A stretch of DNA of 64,000 bases. Origin: Entoloma clypeatum (taxonomy: Eukaryota > Basidiomycota > Agaricomycetes > Agaricales > Entolomataceae). A program made the position numbers and the translations under genes. Under the pieces are notes generated by a model. The model saw only the letters and a program-made list of their open reading frames with translations, had not been told where the DNA came from and did no database searches. The stretch is taken from assembly GCA_963565915.1 (NCBI GenBank), contig OY751492.1, positions 3,906,001 to 3,970,000 of the forward strand, in the 5' to 3' direction. Positions 33,021-43,321 of the stretch are shown here, in pieces. Numbering within the stretch: the first letter of the stretch is position 1; each line of letters begins with the position of its first letter.

Positions 33021-34760
33021 ATTCCATTCCCATTCCTGATCCTTTTTGGTTAGATCATTCAGGGGTTTGGCAATGTCCAAGTAGTGTCTGATAAACCTCC
33101 AATAGAAGTTTCCAAATCCAAGGAAGGATTTGACCTGTTTCACAGTCACAGGTTCCGGCCATTTTGCTATCCCCGATAACTTAACAGGGTCCATCATGAT
33201 TTTGTTTTCTTTGATAATCAGTCCGAGGTATTCGCATTTCCTGACTCCAAATTCGCATTTTTCCAGGTTGAGATAGAGATCGTTCTCTTCCATTTTCTTA
33301 AGTACGCGGAGTGTCCGTTCAGTGTCGATTTCATCATTGATCGAGAATATGAAGATGTCATCCAAATAAATGAACAACCATCCCTCTTCAAGTTCTTCTT
33401 TGAAAATTTCATTCATCATCGCCTGAAACGTGGGGGGCATGCCTGCCAGTCCAAAAAAGGCAACCAAGGGTTCATACAACCCTCGATTGGTTTTGAATGC
33501 AGCCTTCCACTCATCGCCAGGTTTGATCTGTACGTTGTTGTATCCCCAATGCATGTCCAGTTTGGTGAAGACCTTTGCTCCTTTCAGTTTGTCCAGTAAA
33601 TCTCTGACCAGGGGTAACGGGTATGCGTTCTTCACCATTCCTTCATTCAATCGCCGATAATCCTGACATGGTCTGAGTTTGTCTGAGTCCTTTTTTGCCA
33701 CGAAGAAAAAGGGTGATGCCATTGGTGATTTCGAGGGTCTGACATATCCTTTTCGAAGGTTCTCATCAAGGAACTCGTCCAATTTTGTTTGTTCTTCTGG
33801 TGACAAAGGATAAACCTTACAGTCTTTCAGGGTGAAGTCCGGTTTTAAGTCAATTGGATGGTCCCATGGTTTATGTCCCGGTAATCTCTCAGATGCCGTT
33901 TTCTCAAACACCTTCTGATACTGATCATATCGTTCTGGTAGTTCTTTCCTTGGTTTGTCCGTGGTGTCCGTATTGTGTGAGAGGTTCTGGGAGATCGAGG
34001 TTTTGGCTTGGATCCAAATATCCTCAATGGGTTCGTCTGTAGCGACACATGTCCCAAATAGGTCGAGGTCATCGTCTGATTCTTCATCTATCCTTTTCAG
34101 GATAGGTCCATTTGCCGGTAGAGCCTCCTTTTTTTGGTTTAAGGGTCTCTTCATCACTAATTTCCTCTATCATCGCATAGATCTTTTGTTCGGGTTTTTC
34201 TTTCATCCATGCAGCAATTGCAATGGGTTTCTTGTCTTTTGATGCCAAGAGCTTGTCAAATTTCTTCCTCATGACTCCTGCTAGGGTCTTCTTGAACCTG
34301 ATATTTCAATATCCAAGGTTTCTTTTTCCCAATCAATCTTCGGGTTGTATTGTTTCAACCATGGTAACCCCAAAATGGCGGTTTCCTTTCCAAGTCCAGT
34401 GACCAAGAATCTGACGTTGAGTTCTTTGTCATCAATCCAGATCTTCTTCCATGTGCAATGGGTGATCGTTCCTTCTTTGTTCTTTGTTCCGTCCACATTG
34501 AACACACAAATGGGCTTTAGTAATGGAATAAGCTCCATTCGGTTGGCTGTGGCGAACTTCTGATCCAAGAAGGTTCCTCCTGCTCCTGAGTCTATCAGGG
34601 CGTTTATCTTTAGTTTCTCATCAATGCTTTCTCCTTCTCCTGACATTGAAATGGGGATCGAAAAAGATTTGTCATTCATGTCGGCTACAGTTACAGGGGA
34701 TAGGGAGATTGAAAACTGAGCGGGGGCTGACATCGGTACAGGCCACTTTATTGAAAACCC
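33021..34760 (-). pseudogene. pol: Element A pol, 5' half: protease and RT
   Basis: After the -1 shift the frame gives protease ALIDSGAGGTFLD (about 34600). It meets TAG 34281 and another stop, continues in a different frame (34272 to about 34130), then returns. RT spans about 33860-33120 with intact FIYLDDIF (about 33370). The frame is cut at 33021 by B, inside RNase H, and continues at 19910. Protease, RT and RNase H wording is typical Ty3/Gypsy. Confidence 0.88.
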
Positions 34761-35671
34761 TGTTTCTCCATCTCGGAGATTAAGGTGTCTTGTTCTTCAT
34801 TTGGTAAGTCTTTAAAAATGCCTCGGATATGGGCATATGCATCGGAAGCTTTCTTGAACGTGTTGTTCGCAGCCGGGGTCTTTCCTCCTTTGTGTGCATC
34901 AGCACGATGTCCTGCCTGATGGCAGACGAAGCACAACCCTTTCTTGAAGTGGTCGTCTCTCTCTTCAGCAGTTAGCCGGTCAATGTCCATGGCATTCGGA
35001 TCTGGGGCGAAGTGCGTGTTTCGGGGTGCAGGGTTATAGTTAACCTTGAACTTCTTCTTTCCCCCATCGGGCCTAAGCCTTTGAGAGACCGCTCTGGCTC
35101 TCCTCCACTGGTTGTCCAATCTGGACGCCATGGTGTACCATTCGTCAACTGTTCCTGGGATCTTGTCCAGGCCCAGGATCTTGTCTCGGAGCGCGTGTGG
35201 CAACACCTCCATGAAATAATCTTTGAGGGATCGCTCCTCTGTGATCAAACTCTCTGCAACCCATAGTTTGAATTTTTCAACAAATTCATCGGCTGTCATG
35301 CCTTCCATCTTCTGCATTTTCATCATAGTCAACGCATCTCCTTCTTTGTCAACCGGGGAAAATGGTTTCCTCAGTTTTTCAATGAAGTCTGTGTACTTCG
35401 GGTAGGTGGGTACTCCGGCGGTGGTGATGTCTCTGTACCAAGACTCTTTCCACAGCCTGGCCGTTCCTCCTTTCATGTATGAGACCGTGAAGAGGATTTT
35501 CTTTTTATCGGAGTTGTAGATGTCGTCGTTCATTTCCAAATATAAGTTTGCATCGAACAAAAATTCTGACAGCTTTCTCCTGTCTCCATTGAAGATCGCC
35601 GGTGGGCTGATCTTGATCTCTTTGTCTGGGGTTCTTGCCTGAGAAGTCATTTCTACAGGTGCTGGTTTCAC
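34748..35671 (-). CDS. gag: Element A Gag
   Basis: A 307-codon frame from 35671. The capsid domain spans about residues 20-190 (FNGDRRKLSEFLFDANLYL and later helices). One CCHC-like finger has CFVCHQAGHRADAH, in which the final cysteine is replaced by histidine. The true start may be ATG 35816 (MTTADTVQKSNLLF): the gag frame stays open upstream to about 35805 and would join it through a single-base shift. Located between the primer site and pol. Confidence 0.8.
   Translation of the reverse strand: MKPAPVEMTSQARTPDKEIKISPPAIFNGDRRKLSEFLFDANLYLEMNDDIYNSDKKKILFTVSYMKGGTARLWKESWYRDITTAGVPTYPKYTDFIEKLRKPFSPVDKEGDALTMMKMQKMEGMTADEFVEKFKLWVAESLITEERSLKDYFMEVLPHALRDKILGLDKIPGTVDEWYTMASRLDNQWRRARAVSQRLRPDGGKKKFKVNYNPAPRNTHFAPDPNAMDIDRLTAEERDDHFKKGLCFVCHQAGHRADAHKGGKTPAANNTFKKASDAYAHIRGIFKDLPNEEQDTLISEMEKQGFQ
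34754..34760 (-). promoter_or_regulatory. -1 frameshift site of A, G GGT TTT
   Basis: The canonical heptamer GGGTTTT is in register with gag codons, one codon before the gag stop TAA (34750-34748). The -1 frame reads on through the ATG at 34733 into protease. Confidence 0.65.
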
Positions 35672-35933
35672 TGGGGTGTCTGGGGTCTTTGGTCTGGGTG
35701 CAGCAACAGCAACAGCTGGCGTTGGTAATCGTCTCGGGGAGAGGTAAGAGGGTGATGTGGGGTTGACTGGTACGAAAGAGGAGGTTACTCTTCTGTACAG
35801 TGTCGGCGGTTGTCATGGTGTGATGGGTGCGTCAACGAACTCCTGTTTGTCTTCTGAGTCGGACGAGACTCCAAAGGTTGATCATCGGGGAGGAATCTTT
35901 GTGTCTAAAACCGTGGTGGGTTGACGATGTAGA

Positions 35934-35945
35934 TCAGCTTGACCT
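35934..35945 (-). promoter_or_regulatory. Self-priming primer-binding site of A
   Basis: On the minus strand AGGTCAAGCTGA, 2 nt after the 5' LTR, is complementary over 12 nt to the LTR transcript segment at 36169-36158. That segment starts 33 nt downstream of TATATA (minus strand, 36202). Confidence 0.75.
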
Positions 35946-35947
35946 TT

Positions 35948-36504
35948 TGTTACGGCGATAGCCTACAACAGCAAGTCCAAGGATCGGATCACATGGGTTC
36001 GAACTGTTTCCACAACAAGTCCCTCAATAGGTCGACTTGGTCAAGATCAGCGAGCTCCTCAAGAGGACGGCTCGGTTCGGTTCAGCAGAGCTAAGTCCTT
36101 GCAAGGCACTTAGTTTGAGAGCGTTCGAAGATAAGACAAGATGAGCGTTGTTTGCCTAGGTCAAGCTGAGGACCTCTACTCTAAGGTTACAGGTCTTATA
36201 TACGTTATCCTATGGCTATAAATAAGTATGTGCTGCGCAGGAGCTAAATAGGCCATTGGTTAGATAGATGTTTCAAGGAGGCTGTGGCATAGGAGTCAGA
36301 GATAAGGCCTCAAGGTCGTGAGTCAGAGATAACAAGTGAAAATGTATCTAAAAGGGGAATCGTCCGAGTTGATGTGAGTCATAGCGCTGATAGGGGGGAC
36401 ACGTGTCCCAGGGTTGTCGGAGTTAAGTGAAACGGGGTTTGATAAAGATCAAGGATCGAGGGGTCGTGTGAAGGCACAGAGGAAGAGGGTGAAAAAGTGT
36501 AACA
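35948..36504 (-). repeat. 5' LTR of element A
   Basis: 557 bp, paired with 767-1323. The TSD CAACC is at 36505-36509. Confidence 0.92.
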
Positions 36505-36509
36505 CAACC

Positions 36510-36936
36510 TTGCAGTATTTCTTGAGCTTAGCTCTAACAATGGCAAGGGCTGGTACTTCAATTCTTCGATTGCAGAGCAGACCAACATTTGGCTTGGTGG
36601 TTATCATGCAATCTGTCGCTAGATGCATGTCAACAAGTATACATTTTTTTTGGATGAAATGATTTTGTGGAGGAATCGGGCAACCCTCAAGAAGCTTCAG
36701 AAAGAAGGGTGTTCACCCCAGACATGGCCAAGATCGTGATATAACATAGAAAGTAATACAATTCGTAACATCTAAAATAAGTGAGAGTGAGGCGAACAAA
36801 ATACATATCGAGAAAATACAAAGACAAGTGGTACACAGGCAACAAAGAGACAAATAGACCAGATACACATCGAAAGAAATACAGATAGGAAGAGGAAAAT
36901 ACAGGCAGGACGATATAAAAAATGGTCAAGAAGGTA
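36510..36936. other. Sequence between Nest 1 and the GRF pseudogene
   Basis: No supported gene or element end is visible. Before A inserted this sequence adjoined position 766. Confidence 0.4.
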
Positions 36937-38755
36937 TTAAACCTTTACCTTTCGCCTACTGGTAGTAAGAGGCTTGCGAAGTGCTGTCTTCAAGACAGGT
37001 TTATTCTGTGTGGTTGATTTATCATGAGCAAGAAAAACAGACCACAGCCCAGCAGGTGTATGGCTGGCTTTGAGCATTCTATCCCGGAGCGACTGACTAG
37101 CCTTCTCCCATCGTTCACGGTGTCAATAGAATGTCGTGCTTCGAAATGGAACATCAAACATATCTTCAAAAGCTTGGGCAACATCGCGGCATGCACGGCG
37201 TGCAGCCTCACATTGTGCAAACCCTCGAACAACATCAACAACATAGAATGCTGCGGGCCAAATTGGAACATCCTCGTCAATGCTGATAGAATTTTCCACA
37301 CTCTCCCCAGGTGGTGGTGATGGTGAGCGAGAGGCGGAAGGGGAGCGTGACTTGAAAGATGATGCCGCCGAAGATGACAAGGAAGACCTGCGACGCTTGG
37401 AGGCGTGAGGGCGAGCAAACGACTTGATCACATTGAGAGGCGCCGGAAAGGTATCATTGTCTTTGAGTTCAGGTTTACTAGGTGAAGGTGAAGCTGCATC
37501 GTTGTCCGATGATAGCTCGATCGATGAGGTGACAGGTTTGTGAGGAAATGTTCATGACGGAGGGGCAGGAGCTATTGGTGTCCTTTGTGAGCTGGTTCCA
37601 TTCAACGAGAACTCATCATCATCACTCTCAGAGAGGGGGAAGGCATTGGGCTGCTTTGACGACAGCTTCTTGCATGCAAGAGCTTGGTGGAGATATGCAC
37701 GTTCTTTGGGAAGCTGGTCACGGAAGTGGAACTTAACACTGTTGTGTTTCGCCTTCTGAAGGAGTTTGTCGAAGTCCTTGCAGTCAATCACATCAACTGC
37801 TTTGAGAAAAACACGGTCACCATCTCTGAGGGTGATGACGTGGCCTAGGCAAACTTTAGTCCATACACAAAGGGTCGGGTTATAGCGTGGGGGGATGGTG
37901 TCAGAAGAAAGGTCGAGGTCCGCTAAGATATCAGCAGTCAGCACAAAATGCGGCCACTTGAAGCCGCCCTGGAACTCAAAGATTGTTGGCAGGGATCCAT
38001 CCTTCAAAAGTAGTCAGTGTGGGCGTCATTCAATGTCATTGCTAACATACCTTTGCCCACCCATAGCCAACCACATGATCCTTTGCCTTTTGGATATTGG
38101 CAAGGCGCTCTGCATCCAATGTCCTGCGCTTTTCCTCCATCTCCTGTTCAAGTGCATATTGCTGGGTAAAAACGGCCGGCATTTGCGAGGCATATTGAGG
38201 GTGCGCAAAGGCGTCCCTGTGACTTTGATGAGAGGATGTGGTCACCACAGGATTTGGTGGATGCTGGGCAGTGGGAGATGGAGAACGCGAGATTGACACT
38301 GCTCAGCCTTTTCCATTGTCCTGAGAGGGTCCTGCTGGTCCTATTACGACACCCTGTGCTCCAATGCGGCCTTTTGCACAACACCTGCCCTGCTCGATAC
38401 AGTGGCAGCGGCATCTTGTCCAGGAGCAATTGGGATGGATTCATGATGATGTACACCCGGTTTTATGACACGTGCCACTCTTCGAAACTATGGGGAGTAG
38501 GGTTGGAAGAGGAGGTGGTAGATTAGGAAGGGTAGCGCTTGGTGGAAGACTTGGCAAAGGAGTGGGACTCATCCAGCGAAAGAAGCGACAAGCTGCCCCG
38601 TCTGCGTCAAGATAACTGCAGTGTGCAAAGAGGCGGCCTTGGTTGCCATTTTGATTAGACTGGCAGGTTTGCACTTGAACAGGCTGCCTGCACTTCTGAC
38701 ATGCTATGAAGCGGGGCAAGGTGTTGGTGGGGGTTACGCGGGGACTTTGTGACAT
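36937..38755 (-). pseudogene. Degenerate GRF-zinc-finger protein gene
   Basis: ATG 38755 opens MSQSPRVTPTNTLPRF. Next comes CQKC...NGNQGRLFAHC...CRFFRW (about 38710-38560), the pattern of the GRF zinc finger, then a Cys/His-rich segment (HPNCSWTRCRCHC). An intron at 38050-38002 (GTATGT, CTGAC, AAG; 49 nt) links to a second exon reading to TAA 36937 with Ser-rich and Lys/Arg-rich parts. About 590 codons in all. In-frame TGA codons at 38441, 38303, 37552 and 37123 break it, each explicable as CGA to TGA. An acceptor-like TTTTACAG at about 38775 suggests an upstream exon. It is the only non-LTR gene recognised here. Role unknown. Confidence 0.6.
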
Positions 38756-38775
38756 GGCAATGATCTTGCTAGGGT

Positions 38776-39216
38776 ACTGTAAAACAAGTAAAAACAAATT
38801 TCTAAAGTTTTTGCCATTAGAAAGTTCATTCGTTATGAAATGGAGGATACACGCACAATTTTAGTAGAGGCGAGAGGCTGTGAGCTCGACTAAGAGGCCC
38901 AGTGGCAACCCAACACCCAAAGTTCCTGAGATTGATTGGAGATTAAACAAATCAAACAAGCCAAAGAGGAACACTCACATCATACATGAAGAAAGTGTTA
39001 CATACATAAGTGAGCAGAGCGGGGAGGTAGTGTGATGTGGTTGTCGAGTAAACGAGAGGGAAAGTGCCTCCGACGGCCAATCAACAAGGTTACGTGTTGA
39101 TCAAACACCACCAAACAAGTTGACGTCAACCATCCTGGCGCCGGCCAGGTCGGACCTATAGTTATTTGCAAGCACCATAGCGCTTCCACAGACACTCAAA
39201 CATTGAATGCATATTG
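38776..39216. other. Stretch without a recognised gene
   Basis: Short frames only. It may contain the upstream exon and promoter of the GRF pseudogene, but none can be delimited. Confidence 0.4.
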
Positions 39217-39342
39217 GAACCATGTACATACCAACCAGGCCCAAACCCTGGGATGGGACAGGTGGGACTCATGGGTGAGACTCGTGGGAATTTCCAGATC
39301 TCGGATTTCCTGCTTTGGCCAGTCTTTCAAATTCCGAAGTTT
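39217..39342 (-). repeat. Dispersed repeat, inverted partner of 531-655
   Basis: The reverse complement carries GGAAATTCCCAC, CCCATCCCAGGG and GGTATGTACATG in the same order as 531-655, with extra intervening bases. It is found outside both nests. Positions 39343-39716 show no gene. Confidence 0.45.
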
Positions 39343-39716
39343 GGAGTGAACCAAGGACCAGCGTGATCTGAAACCTTAAAAACCGAGACCGGCGGTCCAG
39401 TCTTTCATCAGTTCGGTTCGATCTGGTCTCAGTCTAATTCACACAAAAGTAAACTGGACCTTCGAACACTACTTTCGCTCACTATACTCCATGGGCCGAC
39501 TATCAATCTGCAAGGTGACACATGTGGCCAATTCACCTCCGGCAGAACAGAGGGCACATTGCGTAGATCCTGGGGAGAATCTGGCTTTTTGTCGCCGGGC
39601 GACAAGTATAAGGTTTGTGATCTTTGTACTTGATAATATGCATAAACCCATACCATGGCTACTTGTAGTTCTTCCTCTGGGGTACCCAGCTATCTCAGCT
39701 GGCTACTGTAAGGGCG

Positions 39717-40140
39717 ACCTTACAATCCAAGACTCGAACTCAGATACTTGCAAGGGAGATCCAAAGTTTAGATTGAGCAGTCTGATAAGTAATACAACAC
39801 ACACCTTGCAAGGGAGATCCAAAGAGAAAGTTCTAAGGATTCCCCTGCAAGCTAGCGAGATAAATAGTAAAAATGAGATATGAAATAAGAGATAAAACGA
39901 GACGCATGAATGATGAGCAATGATTGGGAGTAGGGATGAAGGATGAATGGAAACAAGATGAATGATAGTACCTGCGATCCGACATGCGGAGTAGCGGATG
40001 GGGGCGGAGTTGTCGGATGCGGAGAGGTGGATAAGATGTCGGAGACAGCGGATATGATCAGAGGACGTCGGAGATGGTGGAATAGAAAGGAAAGGAAGAA
40101 AGGAAAGGAAAAGTGAAAAGTGAAAGTGGTTGCCCTTACA
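39717..40140 (-). repeat. 3' LTR of element J
   Basis: 424 bp with a perfect 9-bp terminal inverted repeat, TGTAAGGGC...GCCCTTACA. On the minus strand the tract AAGGGGGGTGA precedes it. The presumed outer TSD copy is GCTAC (39712-39716); its partner is outside the window. Confidence 0.85.
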
Positions 40141-40150
40141 TCACCCCCCT

Positions 40151-41765
40151 TCAACGCACAGTGTCTCGACGTGTCAGGCAAAACGAGTCGAATATCGCGG
40201 CGGCGATCCGCCGCGGAGCTCCCAGATGACATCGGTAGAAGTCACGGACTAGGCGCGGAGCGTGGACATTGTCTTCTGCTTCCCAGGAATTCTCTTCGTA
40301 GCCATATCCCTTCCATTTGACCAAGAATTGAAGCTTGCCTCGATGCAGTCAGCTGTCCAAGAGGTTTTCAACATTGTACTCCAATTCTTCTCCGACTACC
40401 GTTGGAGGCGGAGGAGAGCGGACTTGGCATTGGAAAGGGTCGTCGGGAACTGGTGAAAGTTTGACGACATGGAATACTGGGTGAACACGGGACATGGAAG
40501 GGGAAAGGCGAAGTTCGTAGGCATGTGTTCCGACAGGTCGGACCACTGGGAAAGGGCCTATGTATTGATGTGCAAGTTTTTTTGTGAGTCGGGTGGTTTT
40601 GAGGTCTGATGAGTCTAAAAAGACCTTGTCCCCCGGGCAGAATGTTGGAGTGGTGCTCTGATGCTGGTTGTAGTATTGCACCATGTCGTCTTTTGCCTTT
40701 GTCAGTGCTGCGCGAGCCTCCTCTAGAGCGGACTTCATCCGCTGGCTGAAATCTGCTATCGCCTCGATCTCCATCTGCTTCTCGCGAGGTTCGAATCCCA
40801 TGCGCAGATGGTGGCCGGTGTCAATGTAGAATGGAGTTTGACGTGTCGATGCATGAACATGGTTGTTGTATGCAAATTCAGCCACGACAACCTCCGCCAC
40901 ACTATCCTCCAGTAACCCCTCTTGGATTCCCTGTCGGACCTGGTGGAGGACGTCGCGTTCTTCCCTTTGAACAGTTACCCCACACATTGCTCGCACTGCA
41001 AACAATTCTGGTCGAAGAAGGATGATGTTTTCATTGTCCCGCGATCCGTCTCCATGGTCTGCTCATTGGGACAAAGCGTCGGACTTGCCCATTGACTTGC
41101 CAGGTTGATGGTGCATTTTGAAATCGAAACGAGCGAGGTATAAGGACCATCTAGCCTGTCGTCAATTTAGTTTTTGAGCTGTCATGAAATACTCAAGATT
41201 TTTGTGGTCCGTCCAAATCTCCACTGTCTTCTCCGCTCCTTCAAGGAAGTGCCTCCACTCCTCCAATGCGTGGACCACCACCAACATCTCCTTGTCGTAG
41301 ATCTCATAGTTGCGTTCCACCAGACTAAGGCTTTTGGAATAGAATGCGACAGGGTGCCACTTACCGTCCTCTGTTGGTTGGGACAGTACTGCTCCGGTTG
41401 CAAAGTCCGAGCTATCCACTTCTATCCGCCACTCCTTTCCATGATCAGCTAAGACCAGGATCGGAGCGGATGTAATCCTCCGCTTCAACTCCGCAAATGC
41501 GGACACTTCTCCCTCCCTCCAAGACCAGAGTTGCCCTTTCTTTGTGAGCTCGAAAAGAGGGCACACGATGTCTGAAAACCCTTCAATAAAACGGCGATAG
41601 AAGTTAGTGAATCCCAGAAAGGACTGTACTTCTCGGACATTTGTCGGAGCGGGCCATAAATGACCCTGTTGCCCCGCTGTCGAGTAAGGCCTTTTGTGAT
41701 AGTGTGTCTTTGGTGTTGGTAGTTTCAAGAACTATGTCTAGTTCAATAGAATTGGGGGAGTGAGC
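40151..41765 (-). pseudogene. pol: J pol with internal deletions
   Basis: One frame with three TGA stops (41162, 41063, 40349). It starts in protease (ALLDSGATG, about 41680) and jumps directly to the end of RT (TNVREVQSFLGFTNFYRRF), so the catalytic half of RT is gone. RNase H follows (EVDSSDFATGAVL). Integrase is reduced to its C-terminal part (VAEFAYNNHVHASTRQTPF), missing the catalytic core. A chromodomain (LQFLVKWKGYGYEENSWE) ends at TGA 40151. Each internal TGA falls where Arg is expected. Confidence 0.82.
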
Positions 41766-41899
41766 TGTTACGGACTCTATGGTATGAGGACCACGTCATA
41801 TCTTTTACTTATCGGCCCGACTCGGCGCCCTCTTACGAACTCACTATGTCTAATGTCTACTTTCGCAACGTTTGATTCCCAGTCTGACTCATTACATTA
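41766..41899 (+). repeat. Truncated 5' LTR of G2
   Basis: Matches 59891-60024 of the 3' LTR and then diverges abruptly after ATTACATTA. Confidence 0.88.
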
Positions 41900-42177
41900 A
41901 TGCTCGTCGTTGTCTAGTTCTTTGTCCAGATCGCGCGTTACAACGCCTGACAGAACGAACTCGAAAGCTTTCGCGTTCAAGAAGGACCTCAGACAGGTCG
42001 GATCACAGAGATCAGAGAGTTTATCGGTGTCCAGACAACCGTTATCAGAAGATTGATTAGAACGCTCACATCGAGACATCCCAGAGCCACATCATCACAT
42101 CTTACTTGAAGCAGCAGATCTACGCCCACTTCGCCACTGAAGAACAACAGACCGAGTACAACTGTTGGGCACGAAAC
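41900..42177. other. Replacement segment in the 5' region of G2
   Basis: 278 bp with no similarity to G1 or to the G2 3' LTR. It replaces the rest of the 5' LTR, the primer site and the first gag codons. Gag similarity resumes at about 42178. No domain recognised. It might be leader or gag of an unidentified element acquired by template switching or gene conversion. Confidence 0.55.
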
Positions 42178-42240
42178 GAGAGGCTTGACCCCTTCTCACG
42201 ACCAACAGACGCGCAGGAACAGAGATTCCTTAGAGATTTA

Positions 42241-42657
42241 TGTTGAAACTTTTCCCATCACGTAGATTAGATTAGATTAGATTACATCACGCGACCTTTA
42301 CATATCTTCATTACATACTTGTTTGGTTGGTACAAACAGTAGTACGGTATATAAGACCAGGAAACTGTCAATATCAACAAGTTGTCTCTTGACTCTTAAC
42401 CAGCTCCATCGCTCTCACCAGCCTCAACCGCTCTCACCAGCCTTACCCCCCTCCAAACCATGTAAGTGACTATAGCGGTATCGTAGAGTACTTCCACTGT
42501 AGCCGTGTTGCTCAGTACACCTGTGGCTAGCGCCCAGGTGGAACTTCAACAGGTTATGGGCCCCGGATAGCAGAGGGACCTGGGAAACGCTGGCAACAGC
42601 GAGTACCTGCCCACTCTACCCTGGTTGGCAAAGAACCGATCGAAAGATCTAGGTTCT
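42241..42657 (+). mobile_element. Copia E: left end (5' LTR, primer site, leader)
   Basis: LTR 42241-42551, PBS 42552-42564 and leader to 42657, where F2 begins. The left flank ATTTA (42236-42240) matches the flank after the Copia LTR at 54806-55116. The two LTRs look identical, including variants absent from the LTR at 49328. They are therefore the two ends of one element. Confidence 0.88.
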
Positions 42658-43190
42658 TGTCACGTAGCGTGTTTCTCAACGTCGGACGAGTCGGAGCGGA
42701 GTAGCGGAGGAGCGGAATGCGGTAAGTGCAACGTTGGCAGAAAGGACCTGGCTTCAACTTGTGCGTTGCGCCCCACTCTTTGATGTGGTCCTCGATTTCG
42801 GATTGGCGGATGTCGGATGAGCGGATGAGCGGATGAGCGGAGGTGACGGAGGGAATGCTCAAAGGCAAGTAGAGACGGATGCGAATGAGGTGTAACGTAT
42901 GATATTTGAACTGAGGTTCTACGACAGGTTTGTACACTATTTATAGTAGACTAGAATGATCAGCATTACTATAAGTGATGTGCAGATATTGGAGTTGACC
43001 ATCGGAACATTCGGAGTACGGAGAGTAACAAATGAAAAGTGAACAACATATGTCTACTTGTAAGTATGGTTGAGATGTTACGTAGTAGAAGTATATTCAA
43101 TATAAATAGAATGTTGTTGGAGCGGATGTCGGAGCGGATGAAATGTCGGAGTCGTCGGATAAGTCGGATGTGAATCGTATGGTTATGACA
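42658..43190 (-). repeat. 3' LTR of F2
   Basis: On the plus strand TGTCACGTAGCG...GGTTATGACA, the reverse of the F1 LTRs. Confidence 0.92.
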
Positions 43191-43321
43191 GTATTTCCCT
43201 CTTAGGGCCGAACCCTGAGGCCCAGATGAGGTAATCCACGTGACCGTTGGTTGAAAAGCTTTGTGCGTGATCTTTCTCTCTTGTCACCCAACCACAACAT
43301 CTATCCCGACGCCTATCCGTT

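Larger units (their letters stand above)
767..36504 (-). mobile_element. Element A: Ty3/Gypsy chromovirus, host of Nest 1
   Basis: Two 557-bp LTRs (767-1323 and 35948-36504), each TGTTAC...GTAACA, are flanked by the 5-bp TSD CAACC at 762-766 and 36505-36509. Coding runs on the minus strand: gag, protease, RT, then RNase H, integrase, chromodomain and a third ORF. The body is split by F1, inserted between the third ORF and the 3' LTR, and by B, inserted in the RNase H region. The two LTRs differ at about nine positions by eye. Frameshifts and stops in pol make the element inactive. Confidence 0.93.

Noticed and set aside
39692..39740. A second tRNA-like box A/box B pair
   Set aside because: Matches are poor and the segment spans the J LTR boundary at 39717, so it is probably chance.
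41872..42079. Short frames on both strands in the replaced G2 segment
   Set aside because: About 60 codons each, overlapping on opposite strands, with no domain or similarity seen.
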